Positions 1 through 11,970 of a DNA stretch of 64,000 nucleotides are shown piece by piece. Positions within the stretch are counted from its first letter, which is position 1; each line of letters starts with the position of its first letter. A model generated the notes under the pieces. It did not search any database. It was not told where the DNA came from and was given only the letters and a program-made list of their open reading frames with translations. A program made the translations under genes and the position numbers. The DNA is taken from the NCBI GenBank assembly GCA_930367215.1, contig OV884059.1, positions 51,306,957 to 51,370,956 of the forward strand. Direction: 5' to 3'. This DNA comes from Pollenia angustigena (lineage: Eukaryota; Arthropoda; Insecta; Diptera; Polleniidae).

Positions 1-161
1 AACGTTTGGGAAATTTTTAAATGTCTTAAATTCTGTCATAAGGATTGCTTTCTCTATAAGAGATGAAGTCATTTTAATTTTTCTATTGCCCCAGCGAGCT
101 AAGGCACGAGCCACTCTAGCTGAAATACTACACACTGTTGCTTGAGAGAACCCATAAAGAA
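1..161 (-). pseudogene. PIF/Harbinger-like transposase fragment, copy A (partial)
   Basis: Same sequence as the better preserved copy at 3818-4078, truncated by the window edge. Read on the minus strand it encodes a helix-turn-helix-like stretch (GFSQATVCSISARVARALA) typical of the region just before the nuclease domain of PIF/Harbinger transposases. Only about 50 residues are visible, so it cannot be functional as seen. Confidence 0.55.
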
Positions 162-1638
162 CGGCAGCACCATCTTAAATCTACGAATGGTTTTTTTTAA
201 CTTCAATTTAATTTGTTATTATCGCTTTTTTGGTAATTGCTAAAATTAGTTTTTAAATTTTTGCACATTTTTGCAAAAATTTAGTTTTAAATCAATATAA
301 TAATAGTGACACCCGTTTTTTAACATTTAATACTTTTTTTGATGTCTATAATATATTTAGAGATATCTAGCTCTAGCATTTCCTGATATCCTTAATTTTA
401 TAGTTCTCATTGTTTTGCATTTGCATTTGTCACTTTTTGTGCTATGAATCAAATTTTCGATGCAAAAGTTAAAATATTCAAAGCATGTAGGACAAAACAT
501 TTCTGTACCGTGCGGCAAACCAGTAACCAACAGACGATATACTATGTGGTTTCTACTTTATGTTTGCTTTAACAAACACAATACCTATTTGAAAGACATT
601 TTTAAATATAAGTGTAATGAATGGTAAAAATACATCTTAATAGCTTTTTATATTTTATGCAAAAACTTATAACGACTTTAAGTTTTAACAGAAAACATAC
701 ATAAGTATCTAAAATTAATTCAAACAAAAGTTATCGTTTTTCTAGAAAAAAAAATTTCATGAGTATTAAACTTTTTTATTAAAATAAATAAGAAGATTAA
801 AATGTTGAATTTTTCATGCAATTATTAAAATTTTATTTTAACAAACATTGAAATATCAGTTTATTAAACGCTAAAAGCAGGGTAAAGGCTACAATAAATA
901 TTTCAAATTTATGAAACGTTTATTAAACGTTTAATAGGCTATTAAACATTTATAAATACTCTTTTTTCGACTTTTGCTTATTAATGACTTATAAAGCTGC
1001 AATGAAGTGTTTATGAATTAGAAAAAAAAATAAAAGATTATAAACATTGAGTAATAGTGAAACTATCTGTAAATGTTTTTAGAAAATGTTTATTAAGTGT
1101 TATCAACAAAAATTATATGCTAACTTAATTAACCGATCAATAGTTACTTAGATCTTTAGTCCTTTGTAGTGAAACAGACCAGAGTCTCTTGTGATAGTCA
1201 AATCTGCAATCTTCATATTGATAGACAAACCTACCGAGGCACTCAAAGCAAAAAAAAAAAAAACAATAAATATCTAATTCTATTTAAGATTAACAAAACC
1301 CCAAAAATGACAACTCCTTCTATTTGTTAAATGTAATTAAAACTAATTTGCAGCCGGTTGCTGTTGATATAAAAAAAAGTGGTTGGATTCCCACTTTTCA
1401 CATGAAAAGCCGGTATCAATCGCGTATATACACATAGTCCGTTGTAGTGAAACAGACTAGAGTCTCTTGTGATAACCAAATCTACACCCCTTATACTGAT
1501 AGACTAGTTCACTATCCACAAGCCTACCAAGGCACGTATACAAAAAGTTGTTAGAAAACCGATGCAGCAAAGTCATAATAGATAACGCTACTATCCTAAA
1601 CACACGCAAAAAAAAACTAAAAACTAAAAAATAATTAT
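1..1638 (+). repeat. Direct repeat copy A (1.64 kb, cut by window start)
   Basis: This block is nearly identical to 3918-5600 in the same orientation, offset 3917 bases. The two stop matching after a shared ataattat run. Copy B carries about 50 extra bases near 4622-4672 that copy A lacks, plus scattered single-base changes and small indels. The left edge of copy A lies outside the window, so the full unit could be longer. It contains a PIF/Harbinger transposase fragment at its start and two ~100-bp motif copies near 1157 and 1437. It may be a tandem or segmental duplication, or two copies of a large non-autonomous element; I cannot tell which. Confidence 0.9.
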
Positions 1639-2955
1639 CTTAGCGTATAATCAAATTACTTAATATAAACCTAAATTTTCATTTAAGTTTATAGATTATT
1701 TTTTAATATAGTAGACAAGTAAAAATCAAAATATGTTTTTAAAAGTGGTTTGAAAAAACTGTATATATAAATATGAGTTACTGGTTAAGGTTGTATATAG
1801 AATGAATAAAATTATGTGAGAACTGAATAGAATTTATAAGAATTGTTAAAATTAAAATAATAACGTAATGGATAGATTTCATAAAATGAAAAGGATAAGT
1901 ATGGATTTTCTTAAAATCGCCTTGTGTGATTAGTTAGATGAGAATGAAGTATAGTAGAAACACGATTCTTGCATGTAATGAAAACTGGGGTCGGTGCAAG
2001 TTTCGAGGTTATCGCAAGTATCGAGTATTAATTTTCTATATAAAATAAAAGATACATATCTCTGTTTAAAATCTTAGTTTAATATTTCAATTGAAAACAC
2101 TAAGTTCAACGCATTCGTATAACAGTAGATATATATTTTATGTGTAATTAAAAAAATTTTAAATTTCCAGATATGTATTCAGTCTAAGAAAACGTAAACA
2201 AAGCAGCACGCAAGAGTAATACAAGAGTAATGTTGCAAGTCTATAAAAAAAAACAAGATCGAAATCCGAAACTATAAAACCAAGACCAAAAGACTACTAC
2301 TAAGATCAACACTAAGACTAAGATTAAAATCAAGAGTAAGATCATAATACTAAGATTAAATATAGGAATGTTAGTATAAGAAATTTTTTTTATATAAGTA
2401 TAGTATAGAAATGCTTAAAACGGAATGTATATTTAAGGATGTATGGAAGTGTATAAATATTAAGTATAGAAGGGAAATAATAGGAAAACAAATTATAGGA
2501 ATTACAAAACGATATACAAAAACATTAAATAAACCATATAATATGGTTATTGAACTATTCATTTCGTGGTATTAGTATATATAAAGTATAAATAAATGAT
2601 TAATGGAGTAAGGTTTTACATAAATAAATAAAGTTTGTGATTTTCTTTTGCGGAGTTAACTATTTTAAATTGTATTATATTATATGGATTATAATGGTAT
2701 GGTATGATAATGTATGGTTAATAAACTAGAAAAAAACATATAAAGCTGTAATAATTATAAAAAAAAAAAAAAAAAATTTGTTATCTTTAAATTCCTAACT
2801 GATAATTATAAGCAGATATAATAGATATTCCCTTATTAAATATTCAAAACTCCTATGTAATACTCTTTTTTAGATCATCTTAATTGATTTTGTATTATGA
2901 TTTCCTTTTTTCAGTAACATTTAATATTCTATTGGTATAGTCCACTTCAAGTTTA

Positions 2956-2958
<3 letters not shown>
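1639..2958. other. AT-rich spacer, no gene seen
   Basis: This stretch between the direct-repeat copies has only short chance reading frames and poly-A/poly-T runs. I see no motif, RNA gene or terminal repeats. Confidence 0.6.

Positions 2959-3034
<76 letters not shown>
2959..3034. repeat. (TA)n microsatellite
   Basis: About 38 uninterrupted TA units. Alternating Ile-Tyr reading frames across it are artefacts of the repeat. Confidence 0.98.
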
Positions 3035-3038
<4 letters not shown>

Positions 3039-3817
3039 TTTACTAAATGTTATCAAAACAATTAATAAACCATGTACTTTGGTTAATAAAATGGAAATTT
3101 TATTGTATTTGTTTGTATAATGTATAAATATATACTGTATGAAATGTATTCTAAGCATGGATTGAACTAAATTCTTAACTATACTGTCATTGTAGAGTAT
3201 CAAACCATAGAAAAATTCTTCATTAAACTTATACGGTATAATTCATAAAAATTTCTTGTTTCAGCTTTAATGAATACAATAGTTATCAAACACTTTTTGT
3301 TTTATAAACCATTAATAAAAAATCTAATTTATAATCGGTTAATAGGAGTGGATTAACAATTAAACGTTTATATTACTTTTGTGTTATTATGTTGGCAACA
3401 TCATGATATTTTAATTGTAATTTTTGTAATACTGATGCATACAACTAGGGATGAAACGATACGAGTAAATAAAAATATCATACAACGAACGAATTTTAAG
3501 TGAATTTCTGTTTTGTTTTCAATTTAAAATGAATTTCTGTTTTTTAAAACGTTATATTTGAATTTATTTTATGTTCTTTTTGTTAATAAAATACATACTA
3601 TTGAAATAGAAACGAAATATGTAAATCATATTTCAATATCAAATTTTTACTCTGTTTTTTTTTAACTCTGTATGGTCCAAAAAAGATTATACAGCTTTAT
3701 GTTTAATGAATAATTTAACCAATTTTAACCAGATGTTTTGAAAATAAAACCTCCTAGGTTTTAACAAAACATTTTTAGCCACATATAACTGCCAAAATAT
3801 TTTAAGTTCAAATGGTT
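3035..3817. other. AT-rich spacer with a short repeat shared with 5740-5830
   Basis: No gene is visible. Bases around 3152-3225 (a piece with gtagagtatcaaaccatag) recur near 5740-5830, so this is part of the same repeat field. Confidence 0.5.
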
Positions 3818-4078
3818 TCATTTACCTGAACATTCAGGGTATAGTAACCCTTTCTGTTTATATAATATTGGGCAAAATTTGCGCTGGTTTTTTTTGATAT
3901 GTATGTGCGTACCAATAACGTTTGGGAAATTTTTAAATGTCTTAAATTCTGTCATAAGGATTGCTTTCTCTATAAGAGATGAAGTCATTTTAATTTTTCT
4001 ATTGCCCCAGCGAGCTAAGGCACGAGCCACTCTAGCTGAAATACTACACACTGTTGCTTGAGAGAACCCATAAAGAAC
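3818..4078 (-). pseudogene. PIF/Harbinger-like transposase fragment, copy B
   Basis: On the minus strand about 87 residues read continuously. First comes a helix-turn-helix-like segment (VLYGFSQATVCSISARVARA), then FKNFPNVIGTHIHIK, then a short Lys-rich stretch before a stop. PIF/Harbinger transposases normally carry a catalytic Asp in a FP-x-V-I-G-C-I-D-G-T-H motif. Here the block between G and T is missing, so the first catalytic Asp is absent. The fragment is far shorter than the ~350-400 residue family norm and lacks the rest of the nuclease domain. It lies at the left edge of direct-repeat copy B and is duplicated at 1-161, so the unit is probably built partly from a dead Harbinger element. 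The assignment is from motif recognition only. Confidence 0.6.
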
Positions 4079-5600
4079 GGCAGCACCATCTTAAATCTAC
4101 GAATTGTTTTTTTTAACTTCAATTTAATTTGTTATTATCGCTTTTTTGGTAATTGCTAAAATTAGTTTTTAAATTTTTGCACATTTTTGCAAAAATTTAG
4201 TTTTAAATCAATATAATAATAGTGACACCCGTTTTTTAACATTTAATACTTTTTTTGATGTCTCTAATATATTTAGAGATATCTAGCTCTAGCATTTCCT
4301 GATATCCTTAATTTTATAGTTCTCATTGTTTTGCTTCATTTGTCACTTTTTGTGCTATGAATCAAATTTTCGATGCAAAAGTTAAAATATTCAAAGCATG
4401 TAGGACAAAACATTTCTGTACCGTGCGGCAAACCAGTAACCAACAGACGATATACTATGTGGTTTCTACTTTATGTTTGCTTTAACAAACACAATACCTA
4501 TTTGAAAGACATTTTTAAATATAAGTGTAATGAATGGTAAAAATACATCTTAATAGCTTTTTATATTTTATGCAAAAACTTATAACGACTTTAAGTTTTA
4601 ACAGAAAACATACATAAGTATCTCGCGACCCACGTTATTTTTTACAAAAAAATCCATCAAGCTGCTTATATTTAAAATTAATTCAAACATAAGTTATCGT
4701 TTTTCTAGAAAAAAAAATTTCATGAGTATTAAACTTTTTTATTAAAATAAATAAGAAGATTAAAATGTTGAATTTTTCATGCAATTATTAAAATTTTATT
4801 TTAACAAACATTGAAATATCAGTTTATTAAACGCTTAAAGTAGGGTAAAGGCTACAATAAATATTTCAAATTTATGAAACGTTTATTAAACGTTTAATAG
4901 GCTATTAAACATTTATAAATACTCTTTTTTCGACTTTTGCTTATTAATGACTTATAAAGCTGCAATGAAGTGTTTATGAATTAGAAAAAAAAATAAAGGA
5001 TTATAAACATTGAGTAATAGTGAAACTATCTGTAAATGTTTTTAGAAAATGTTTATTAAGTGTTATCAACAAAAATTATATGCTAACTTAATTAACCGAT
5101 CAATAGTTACTTAGATCTTTAGTCCTTTGTAGTGAAACAGACCAGAGTCTCTTGTGATAGTCAAATCTGCAATCTTCATATTGATAGACAAACCTACCGA
5201 GGCACTCAAAGCAAAAAAAAAAAAACAATAAATATCTAATTCTATTTAAGATTAACAAAACCCCAAAAATGACAACTCCTTCTATTTGTTAAATGTAATT
5301 AAAACTAATTTGCAGCCGGTTGCTGTTGATATAAAAAAAAGTGGTTGGATTCCCACTTTTCACATGAAAAGCCGGTATCAATCGCGTATATACACATAGT
5401 CCGTTGTAGTGAAACAGACTAGAGTCTCTTGTGATAACCAAATCTACACCCCTTATACTGATAGACTAGTTCACTATCCACAAGCCTACCAAGGCACGTA
5501 TACAAAAAGTTGTTAGAAAACCGATGCAGCAAAGTCATAATAGATAACGCTACTATCCTAAACACACGAAAAAAAAAACTAAAAACTAAAAAATAATTAT
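3918..5600 (+). repeat. Direct repeat copy B (1.68 kb)
   Basis: Matches 1-1638 almost base for base. It differs by a ~50-base segment near 4622-4672 (starting cgcgacccacg), an A-run length change and a few substitutions. After the shared end ataattat the two copies diverge completely. Contains ~100-bp motif copies near 5121 and 5399. Confidence 0.9.
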
Positions 5601-5739
5601 TCCATGATCAGTTCTATATATCTTTCCCCATTTGTCGATTGCATAAACACACATATGATTAGAAAAATCCTCAGTAAATCGTCAATATGAATACTCGCAA
5701 GCAAAAAAATCATCATCCCTCACAAAATAACTCTATCAT

Positions 5740-5905
5740 AAGCATAGATTGAACTAAATTTTTAATTTAACTGTCATTGTAGAGTGTCAAACCATAGAAA
5801 AGTTCTTCATTAAACTGAAGATGTAGAGTATCAAACTGGTACTGTATAGTATCAACCTATAGCAAAATTCTTCGTTAAACCGTCAATGTAGAATATCAAA
5901 CTAGA
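5740..5905 (+). repeat. Short tandem repeat around a gtagagtatcaaac core
   Basis: Three diverged units of about 60-70 bases share a core of gtaga-(g/a)ta/gt-tcaaac followed by ttcttc(a/g)ttaaac. A further copy lies near 3152-3225. Non-coding. Confidence 0.6.
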
Positions 5906-5929
5906 AAAAAAATTAAAGGTTTTAAATAT

Positions 5930-6147
5930 TGAGTAATAGTGAAACTATCTGCAAATGTTTTTAGAAAATGCTTATTAAGTGTTATCAAAAAAATTATATG
6001 CTAACTTAATTAACCGATTAATAGTTACTTTGACCTTTAGTCCGTTGTAGTGAAACAGACCAGAGTCTCTTGTGATAATCAAATCTGCAATCTGCATATT
6101 GATAGATTAGCTCACTATTCATAAACCTACCGAGGAACTTAAAGCAA

Positions 6148-6193
<46 letters not shown>

Positions 6194-7010
6194 CCCTTTA
6201 AGATTAACAAAACCCAAAAATTACAACTCCTTCTATTTGTAAATGTAATTAAAACTAATGTGCAGCCGGTTGCTGTTGATATAAAAAAGTGGTTGGATTC
6301 CCACTCTTCGTATGAATAATCGGTATCAATCACGTATACACACACACACACAACCGATCAATAGTTACTTATACCTTTAAGCTGCTGTAGTGAAACAGAT
6401 CAGAGTCTCTGTTGATAAACAAATCTACAACCCTTGTACTGATAGACTAGCTCACTATCCACAAGCCTAACGAGGGATTCAAAGCAAAAATTCACTAGAA
6501 ACCCGATGCAGTAAAGTCATAATAGATTAGGCTACTGTCCTAAACAGACACAAAAACTGAAAAACACTAAAAATAATTATTCCATTTACACTACTATAAG
6601 CAATCTTTTAAATTATTCTAAACAAAAAAAAGGTTCATCAACAATATTTTCATATTCCTCCCACGATTTAAGAAAATTCATGTAAACTATAAAATTTAAA
6701 ACATCAATTACAAATTCATAATTTATAGATATGTATATGGAAAAAAAATATTGTCCCATACATTTACACTACTAAAAACAATCTTTTAAATTATTAACCG
6801 ATCAATAGTTGCTTAGATCCTTAGTCTGCTGTAGTAAAACAGACCAGAGTCTCTGGTGATAATCAAATATGCAACCCTTATACTGATAGACTAGCTCCCT
6901 ATCCCACAAGCCTACCGAGGTATGTATATAAAAAGATACTAGAAAACCTATGCAACAAAGTCATTAACTATTCTAAACACACACAAAAACTGAAAAAACA
7001 AAACATAATT
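5930..7010 (+). repeat. Cluster of a ~100-bp interspersed motif
   Basis: A motif that runs from agtcc-ttgtagtgaaacaga through gagtctc-tgtgata to cctaccgagg occurs near 6040, 6378 and 6820 here, and near 1157, 1437, 5121 and 5399 inside the big direct repeats, seven copies in all. Upstream of several copies is a small hairpin built on aaaagtgg / cccactttt. All copies have the same orientation. No coding potential; the origin is unknown to me. Confidence 0.7.
6156..6191. repeat. (TA)n microsatellite
   Basis: About 16 TA units following a poly-A run inside the ~100-bp motif cluster. Confidence 0.95.
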
Positions 7011-7044
7011 ATTCCACGATCAGTTTTATCTTTAATACGAAAAC

Positions 7045-7250
7045 ACACAAGTAAAATTATCATCCCTCACAAAATTTTAAAATCTTCAAGACACGTACAC
7101 GAAGAAATTTAACACCTGCCACTAAATAAACAACTTGTAAATCATCAAAACGAATACGCACAAGTAAAATTATCATCCCTCACAAAATTTTTAAAATCTT
7201 CAAGACTGACACTTACACGAAGAAATTTCACACCTAACAAAAATTTCACA
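7045..7250 (+). repeat. Tandem duplication, period ~113 bp
   Basis: Two copies starting near 7048 and 7161 share caagtaaaattatcatccc, then cttcaagac and acacgaagaaattt. A shorter relative is near 5700. Non-coding. Confidence 0.75.
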
Positions 7251-7477
7251 CCTCCTAAATAATCAACTTTCTTTACACGTCATTTCCCTTTTACCCTCAT
7301 ATTCTTATTTGCACCTAAACAGTATTTTTAAAAATTTGTAGCGTTTTTTTATTTTTCCATAATAATTATACTAAAAAAAAGCACTAAAATGACCAATATA
7401 ATAAAACTTGGCAACACTTACAACATGCAGCCAACTTTTGTATGAAAAAAGTGCTGTAGGATCCCCATAAACACACT

Positions 7478-7730
7478 ACTGTGGGTAGAACTCAAAGATC
7501 TTCTGACGATAGAATGTGGTGATTCTTGAAACATGTAAAGATCAACCCGGGTTTAAATCCCCGCTCAGCCAGGAAAAATTATCAATAAATTTTAATAAAA
7601 AAAATCCAAGTTGTTAGATTCCTTCCCTTAGTGAAAAAATTTAATGAAAATTAATTTTGATGAACTCAAGTCTAATTAAGGAATATCAAAAATTAAAAAT
7701 TAACAGTTCAACTAAAATCAAAATTATTTA
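7478..7730 (+). mobile_element. tRNA-derived SINE (family A), 5'-truncated
   Basis: Contains a tRNA-like region with an A-box-like gatagaatgtggtg and a B-box-like gggtttaaatccc about 33 bases later. A tail follows that runs cagccaggaaaaattatcaa, then ccttcccttagtg, then aacagttcaactaaa. The same order is seen in minus-strand copies at 10590-11505. Its upstream head is missing and replaced by sequence resembling the ~100-bp motif region. The internal Pol III-type boxes and multicopy nature argue for a SINE and not a tRNA gene. Confidence 0.75.
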
Positions 7731-7964
7731 TGTTTTTTTTGTAGTACCAGCAGTCACTCTGCGGAATTTTGGGATGATTGGTTTATAACCTACCATGGCT
7801 TCAATATTCCCTCAATAAAACTGCTAAAAAAAAAGCATAAAAATTTCTGATTATCGGTCAATAATTTCAAATAGGTCTAAGCCCCAACTTATTTTAATGC
7901 TGAAGTCTGTTTTAATAAAGATAAATTAATAATAAAAAGATTTCATATAAATCCCACTCCTGAA

Positions 7965-8040
7965 ATTTTCGAACTGTCGGTGGAGGGTATCAAAGATACG
8001 GCACAGCCGAATATAGCACTCTAACTTGTTTTTAACTAAT
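7965..8040 (+). repeat. 3' end of a dispersed dipteran repeat
   Basis: The segment ggtggagggtatcaaagat followed by cggcacagccgaatatagc looks like the terminal portion of the high-copy family whose 5' portions are at 8579-9195 and 24245-24850. I know this family from memory as a common feature of higher-fly genomes and cannot classify it further. Confidence 0.45.
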
Positions 8041-8578
8041 TTTACTTATTTATAAGAAAATTTAAATTTTTATGTATGCTATTTTTAATAATATGTTATT
8101 TTTGTACTTTTTGTATATATGTGAATATAAATTTGTCTGTAAAATGCGTAAAAAATCTTGAAGTCAAATAAATTATTTACTTTTTTCTTTTTGTGCTCTA
8201 TTTTTATTTTCAAGATTTGTACCTCATTTCTGTAACTTTTTTAATTTAACTACCGATATCGTTAATTAACGAGAAATCTCGGTTACTTTAACGAATTTGT
8301 TATTCTGTATTTTAAATAAACAAATATTTTTGTTTAGAAATATTGACGACAAATATCGGTAAAAATATAAGAACGTCAAAGTGAAAATTTTTTAAAATTA
8401 ATAAAAAAAATACAAAATAAATTAACTTTATTGCATTTATTTTAACAAAACATGAATGAAAACTCGTAAATATGAATTATATTTCTAAACAAATATGTTG
8501 GTTTTAAATCTTTCTATACATAGGGAAAAATTTCCAGGTGACTGAGCCACTCTAGCACAACATTTCTGCTCTTACTTT

Positions 8579-9195
8579 TTATACCTACACTACTGTATGT
8601 GAAGAGGATATTATGTGTTTGTACGAATGTATATAACACATTTAAATAAAGGTTCTGGGCCTGCCTTTTAGTGTACCGATTGACTCAGAATCAATGTCAG
8701 AATCCATTTAACGAAGCCCGTCCTTCCATCAGTCTAGCCAAGATAACCTTGTGCGCATATTACAGGTCGCAATTTTAAAAATAATTTTATAAAATTTGGC
8801 ACATTTGCGTTTATTGTCACAAGGTCGAAGCCTGTTTGTAATGGTGAGAAGCAGTTATTTAATTTTAATATCCCACATGAAAACTTCTTTCCGGAATATG
8901 GTTTTGTGCCTATTAACAGCCATTTTGTTTTATAAACATTTGAGTTGAATAAGATCTAAAAATATTTTGTCGCAACCTACATAAATCCCCAGAACCAATT
9001 TTTTAGAATCGGTCCATATTTGACCCAGCTCCCATACGAATACACTAATAATGGTAGTAGATACTTAGATAATATTGGCACAAAAATGTCTAATGTGAAT
9101 ATAAACCTCACAACATACTCTTTTTGGCGAAAACATGATCGCCCATATACTGCAATGTAGAGTCGGACTTGATCGACTATACTTTCTTACTTTTT
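8579..9195 (+). repeat. Dispersed dipteran repeat, copy 1
   Basis: Aligns by eye with 24245-24850. Shared blocks in order are a tatacc(t/c)acac start, agtgtaccgattgactcag / agtataccgatcgacttag, cgtcc, aaccttgtgcgca and tacaggtcgcaatttt. No open frame of note. Non-coding high-copy family. Confidence 0.7.
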
Positions 9196-9984
9196 TTGTG
9201 TTAAAAATTGGCTACTTTACTCTATATTTTTAATCTGTTAACAGTTCATTTGTTGTCGTTATTATTTAAGAAGAACTTTTTTTGTGTCGTTAGCTACCGT
9301 CATTTTTTGCCGATAAAAATTGTTAAAATTTCATTACAGAACATCTCTTAACGACAATTTTCGTTAGCTAACGAATTTTGACTACTAAACGACAATTTTT
9401 TGTCGTTAAAAAGTTACAGAATTTCAGTACCGGTCGCCTTATAAAATACATTTCAAATCCATTTTAATAATTTATAAATAAGACCGTAGAAAATTCCCTA
9501 TAAATAAAGAAGTTTTATTGAATGTAATTAAACAGAGCTGAGCTTTACATTTAATTAATTTACATAAAACGTTGTAAGAGGTTTACTTTTATTGATTTTA
9601 ATGTTATTTCTTATGTCATAAGCATAGGTAGTGCTGGATTTGTCGGTTTTGTTATTTTTTGTTTTTTTAATAGTTCAGTTTGTGCTTTGTTATGATACAG
9701 ACGTGTATCTTTAACCCCGCATACAATTTGAATTATTATTTAATTACATTTGATTTTATTATATAAACTTTTAGCGAATGGACGCAAAAAATAAATGATT
9801 TTTAAATAAATTATTTAACATAAAAGAAAACAAATATCAAATACATAAAATTTAATATAGAAAAAATATAGGTATGAATGTACATTAGAGTGGGTAAATT
9901 TTTTGCCCACCAAGCGTATAGCAAAATCGTAATCTACACAAAATTCTAAGAACTTTTCCTACAGAAACCATGGTTCTAAAATCA
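9196..9984. other. AT-rich spacer, nothing recognised
   Basis: No coding signal, RNA gene or terminal repeats seen. Confidence 0.5.
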
Positions 9985-10160
9985 AAATCGAGCTTCCGGG
10001 TTTTGACTTGAAAGTTTGGTGTTCAGAAAATCTGAAAAAATAATACTTTTTTGGAAATATTTATTGCAATTGGTGAATCGCTGAAAGAGGGCTTGTTTTT
10101 TTTCTCTCAGCTTTCTATATCTGTACATAAATTATTGGTAAGGAGACTTTTGTCAAAATA
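9985..10160 (+). repeat. Inverted partner of 13730-13910
   Basis: Reads gacttgaaagtttggtg, then ggaaatatttattgcaattg, then aaggagacttttgtc. The reverse complement of each block occurs in opposite order at 13730-13910, roughly 175 bases per arm and 3.6 kb apart. Either one dispersed family in two orientations or the arms of a larger structure enclosing the SINE cluster. Confidence 0.75.
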
Positions 10161-10589
10161 ATCATAGTCAAGCTGATAAGAAACCTAAAACTGTTACAAT
10201 TTTGATACACAAAAGTTGAATAAAATCATCTAACTAAATTTTAATTCAAAGTTGAATACAATAAAACAATTCTGCGGCATTTTGACAAAACATCTTAAGT
10301 GGAGATAAGAGAGCAAAAAAGATTTAAAAAAAAACTCGGTGAAAAAAGCATATTTGTTAAAAAATAAAATAAACCTAAATTAAAGAAAAATTTTGTTTAT
10401 AATACAAGTAAGTAAAAATGTTTTTTGAAGGAAAATTCGTACGATTAACACCATTTTTTCCAACATTTTAATTTTGACTTAACATGTTTTGTCAAAATGC
10501 AATAGAATTGATTTATCAAAACTTCATTAAACGAAAATTTCTTTAAATAAAATTTAAGCATAAACTGAAAATAAAAATATTAAAAAAAA

Positions 10590-11106
10590 AATAAATTTTT
10601 GATTTTTAGTTGAACTGTTAATTTTTGATATTCTTTAATTAGGCTTGAGTTCATCAAATTTAAGCTTCCTTAAATTATTTTCACTGAGGGAAGGAATTTT
10701 ACAACTTGGAATTTTTATTAAAATTTATTGATAATTTTTCTTGGCTGAGCTGGGATTTGAACCCGAGTTGATCTTTACATGTTTCAAGAAACACCACTTT
10801 CTATCATCAGAAGATCTTTGTGTTCTACCCACTGCACCACTGCGGTGCCTGTTAGCCAACAGTCAAACATTAATCTTTAACCAGTAGTACTGGTGGTTCG
10901 AAATTTGCTGTTCTTATCACTTAAATTTCAAATTACATGTTGCCTCCTTTTTCCTCTGTTTTTTCGTATTCTTTTTGTCAAGACTTCGTCTTGAAAACCT
11001 GAATACATTTGTTTATTATGTTTTTTTGTCCACTTTCGTCGACATTTTATTTGTACAAATTAAAGTACAAATGTAAACATTAGAGCTTGTGCCATAGCTA
11101 TTTCTA
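10590..11106 (-). mobile_element. tRNA-derived SINE family A, long copy (minus)
   Basis: On the minus strand the order is: head with gctatggcacaagctctaat, gtcgac, aagacgaagtcttgac and gaatacgaaaaaacagagg; then a tRNA-like part with A-box-like gatagaaagtggtg and B-box gggttcaaatccc; then the tail ending aacagttcaactaaaaatc. The ~33-base A-to-B spacing suits a Pol III internal promoter. It abuts the next minus copy at 11114 with a head-tail junction that is also found at 11660, in the opposite orientation. Confidence 0.8.
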
Positions 11107-11113
11107 AGAACAA

Positions 11114-11505
11114 TTTTTGATTTTTAGTTGAACTGTTAATTTTTAATTTTTGATATTCTTTAATTAGGCTTGAGTTCATCAAATTTAATTTTCATTAAAT
11201 TATTTTCACTGAGGGAAGGAATTTTACAACTTGGAATTTTTATTAAAATTTATTGATAATTTTTCTTGGCTGAGCTGGGATTTGAACCCGGGTTGATCTT
11301 TACATGTTTCAAGAAACACCACTTTCTATCATCAGAAGATCTTTGTGTTCTACCCACTGCACCACTGCGGTGCCCGTTAGCCAACAGTCAAACATCAATC
11401 TTTAACCAGTAGTACTGGTGGTTCGAAATTTGCTGTTATTATCACTTAAATTTCAAATTACATGTTGCCTCCTTTTTCCTCTGGTTTTTCGTATTCTTTC
11501 TGTAA
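11114..11505 (-). mobile_element. tRNA-derived SINE family A, second minus copy
   Basis: Has the tail, the tRNA-like region (B-box gggttcaaatccc) and a head that stops at gaatacgaaaaacc. At 11506 the orientation flips to a plus-strand tail. Confidence 0.8.
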
Positions 11506-11511
11506 AATTAT

Positions 11512-11970
11512 CAATAAGTTTTAGTAAAAATTCCAAATTGTAAAATTCCTTCCCTCAGTGAAAATAATTTAATGAAAATTAAATTTGATGAACTCAAGCC
11601 TAGTTAAAGAATATCAAAAATTAAAAATTAACAGTTCAACTAAAAATCAAAAATTGTTCTTAGAAATAGCTATGGCACAAGCTCTAATGTTTACATTTGT
11701 ACTTTAATTTGTACAAATAAAATGTCGACGAAAGTCGACAAAAAAAAAAAACATAATAAACAAACGTATTCAGGTTTTCAAGACAAAGTCTTGACAGAAA
11801 GAATACGAAAAAACAGAGGAAAAAGGAGGCAACATGTAATTTGAAATTTAAGTGATAATAACAGCAAATTTCGAACCACCAGTACTACTGATTAAAGATT
11901 GATGTTTGACTGTTGGCTAACGGGCACCGCAGTGGTGCAGTGGGTATAACACAAAGATCTTCTGACGAGC
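11512..11970 (+). mobile_element. SINE family A tail plus head, plus strand
   Basis: A plus-strand tail (11512-11660) runs directly into a plus-strand head (11664-11912) and the start of the tRNA-like region (gcaccgcagtggtgcagtgg), which breaks at gatcttctgacg. Together with 10860-11262 this forms inverted arms of about 400 bases around a ~250-base centre. Confidence 0.75.

Noticed and set aside
2958..3203. Open frame of alternating Ile-Tyr codons (also at 6139-6351 and 14563-14880)
   Set aside because: It is the translation of TA microsatellites, with no conserved sequence outside the repeat.
10740..11380. tRNA genes suggested by A-box and B-box matches
   Set aside because: No cloverleaf with paired acceptor ends can be drawn, and the units are multicopy with A/T-rich tails, so they are SINEs.
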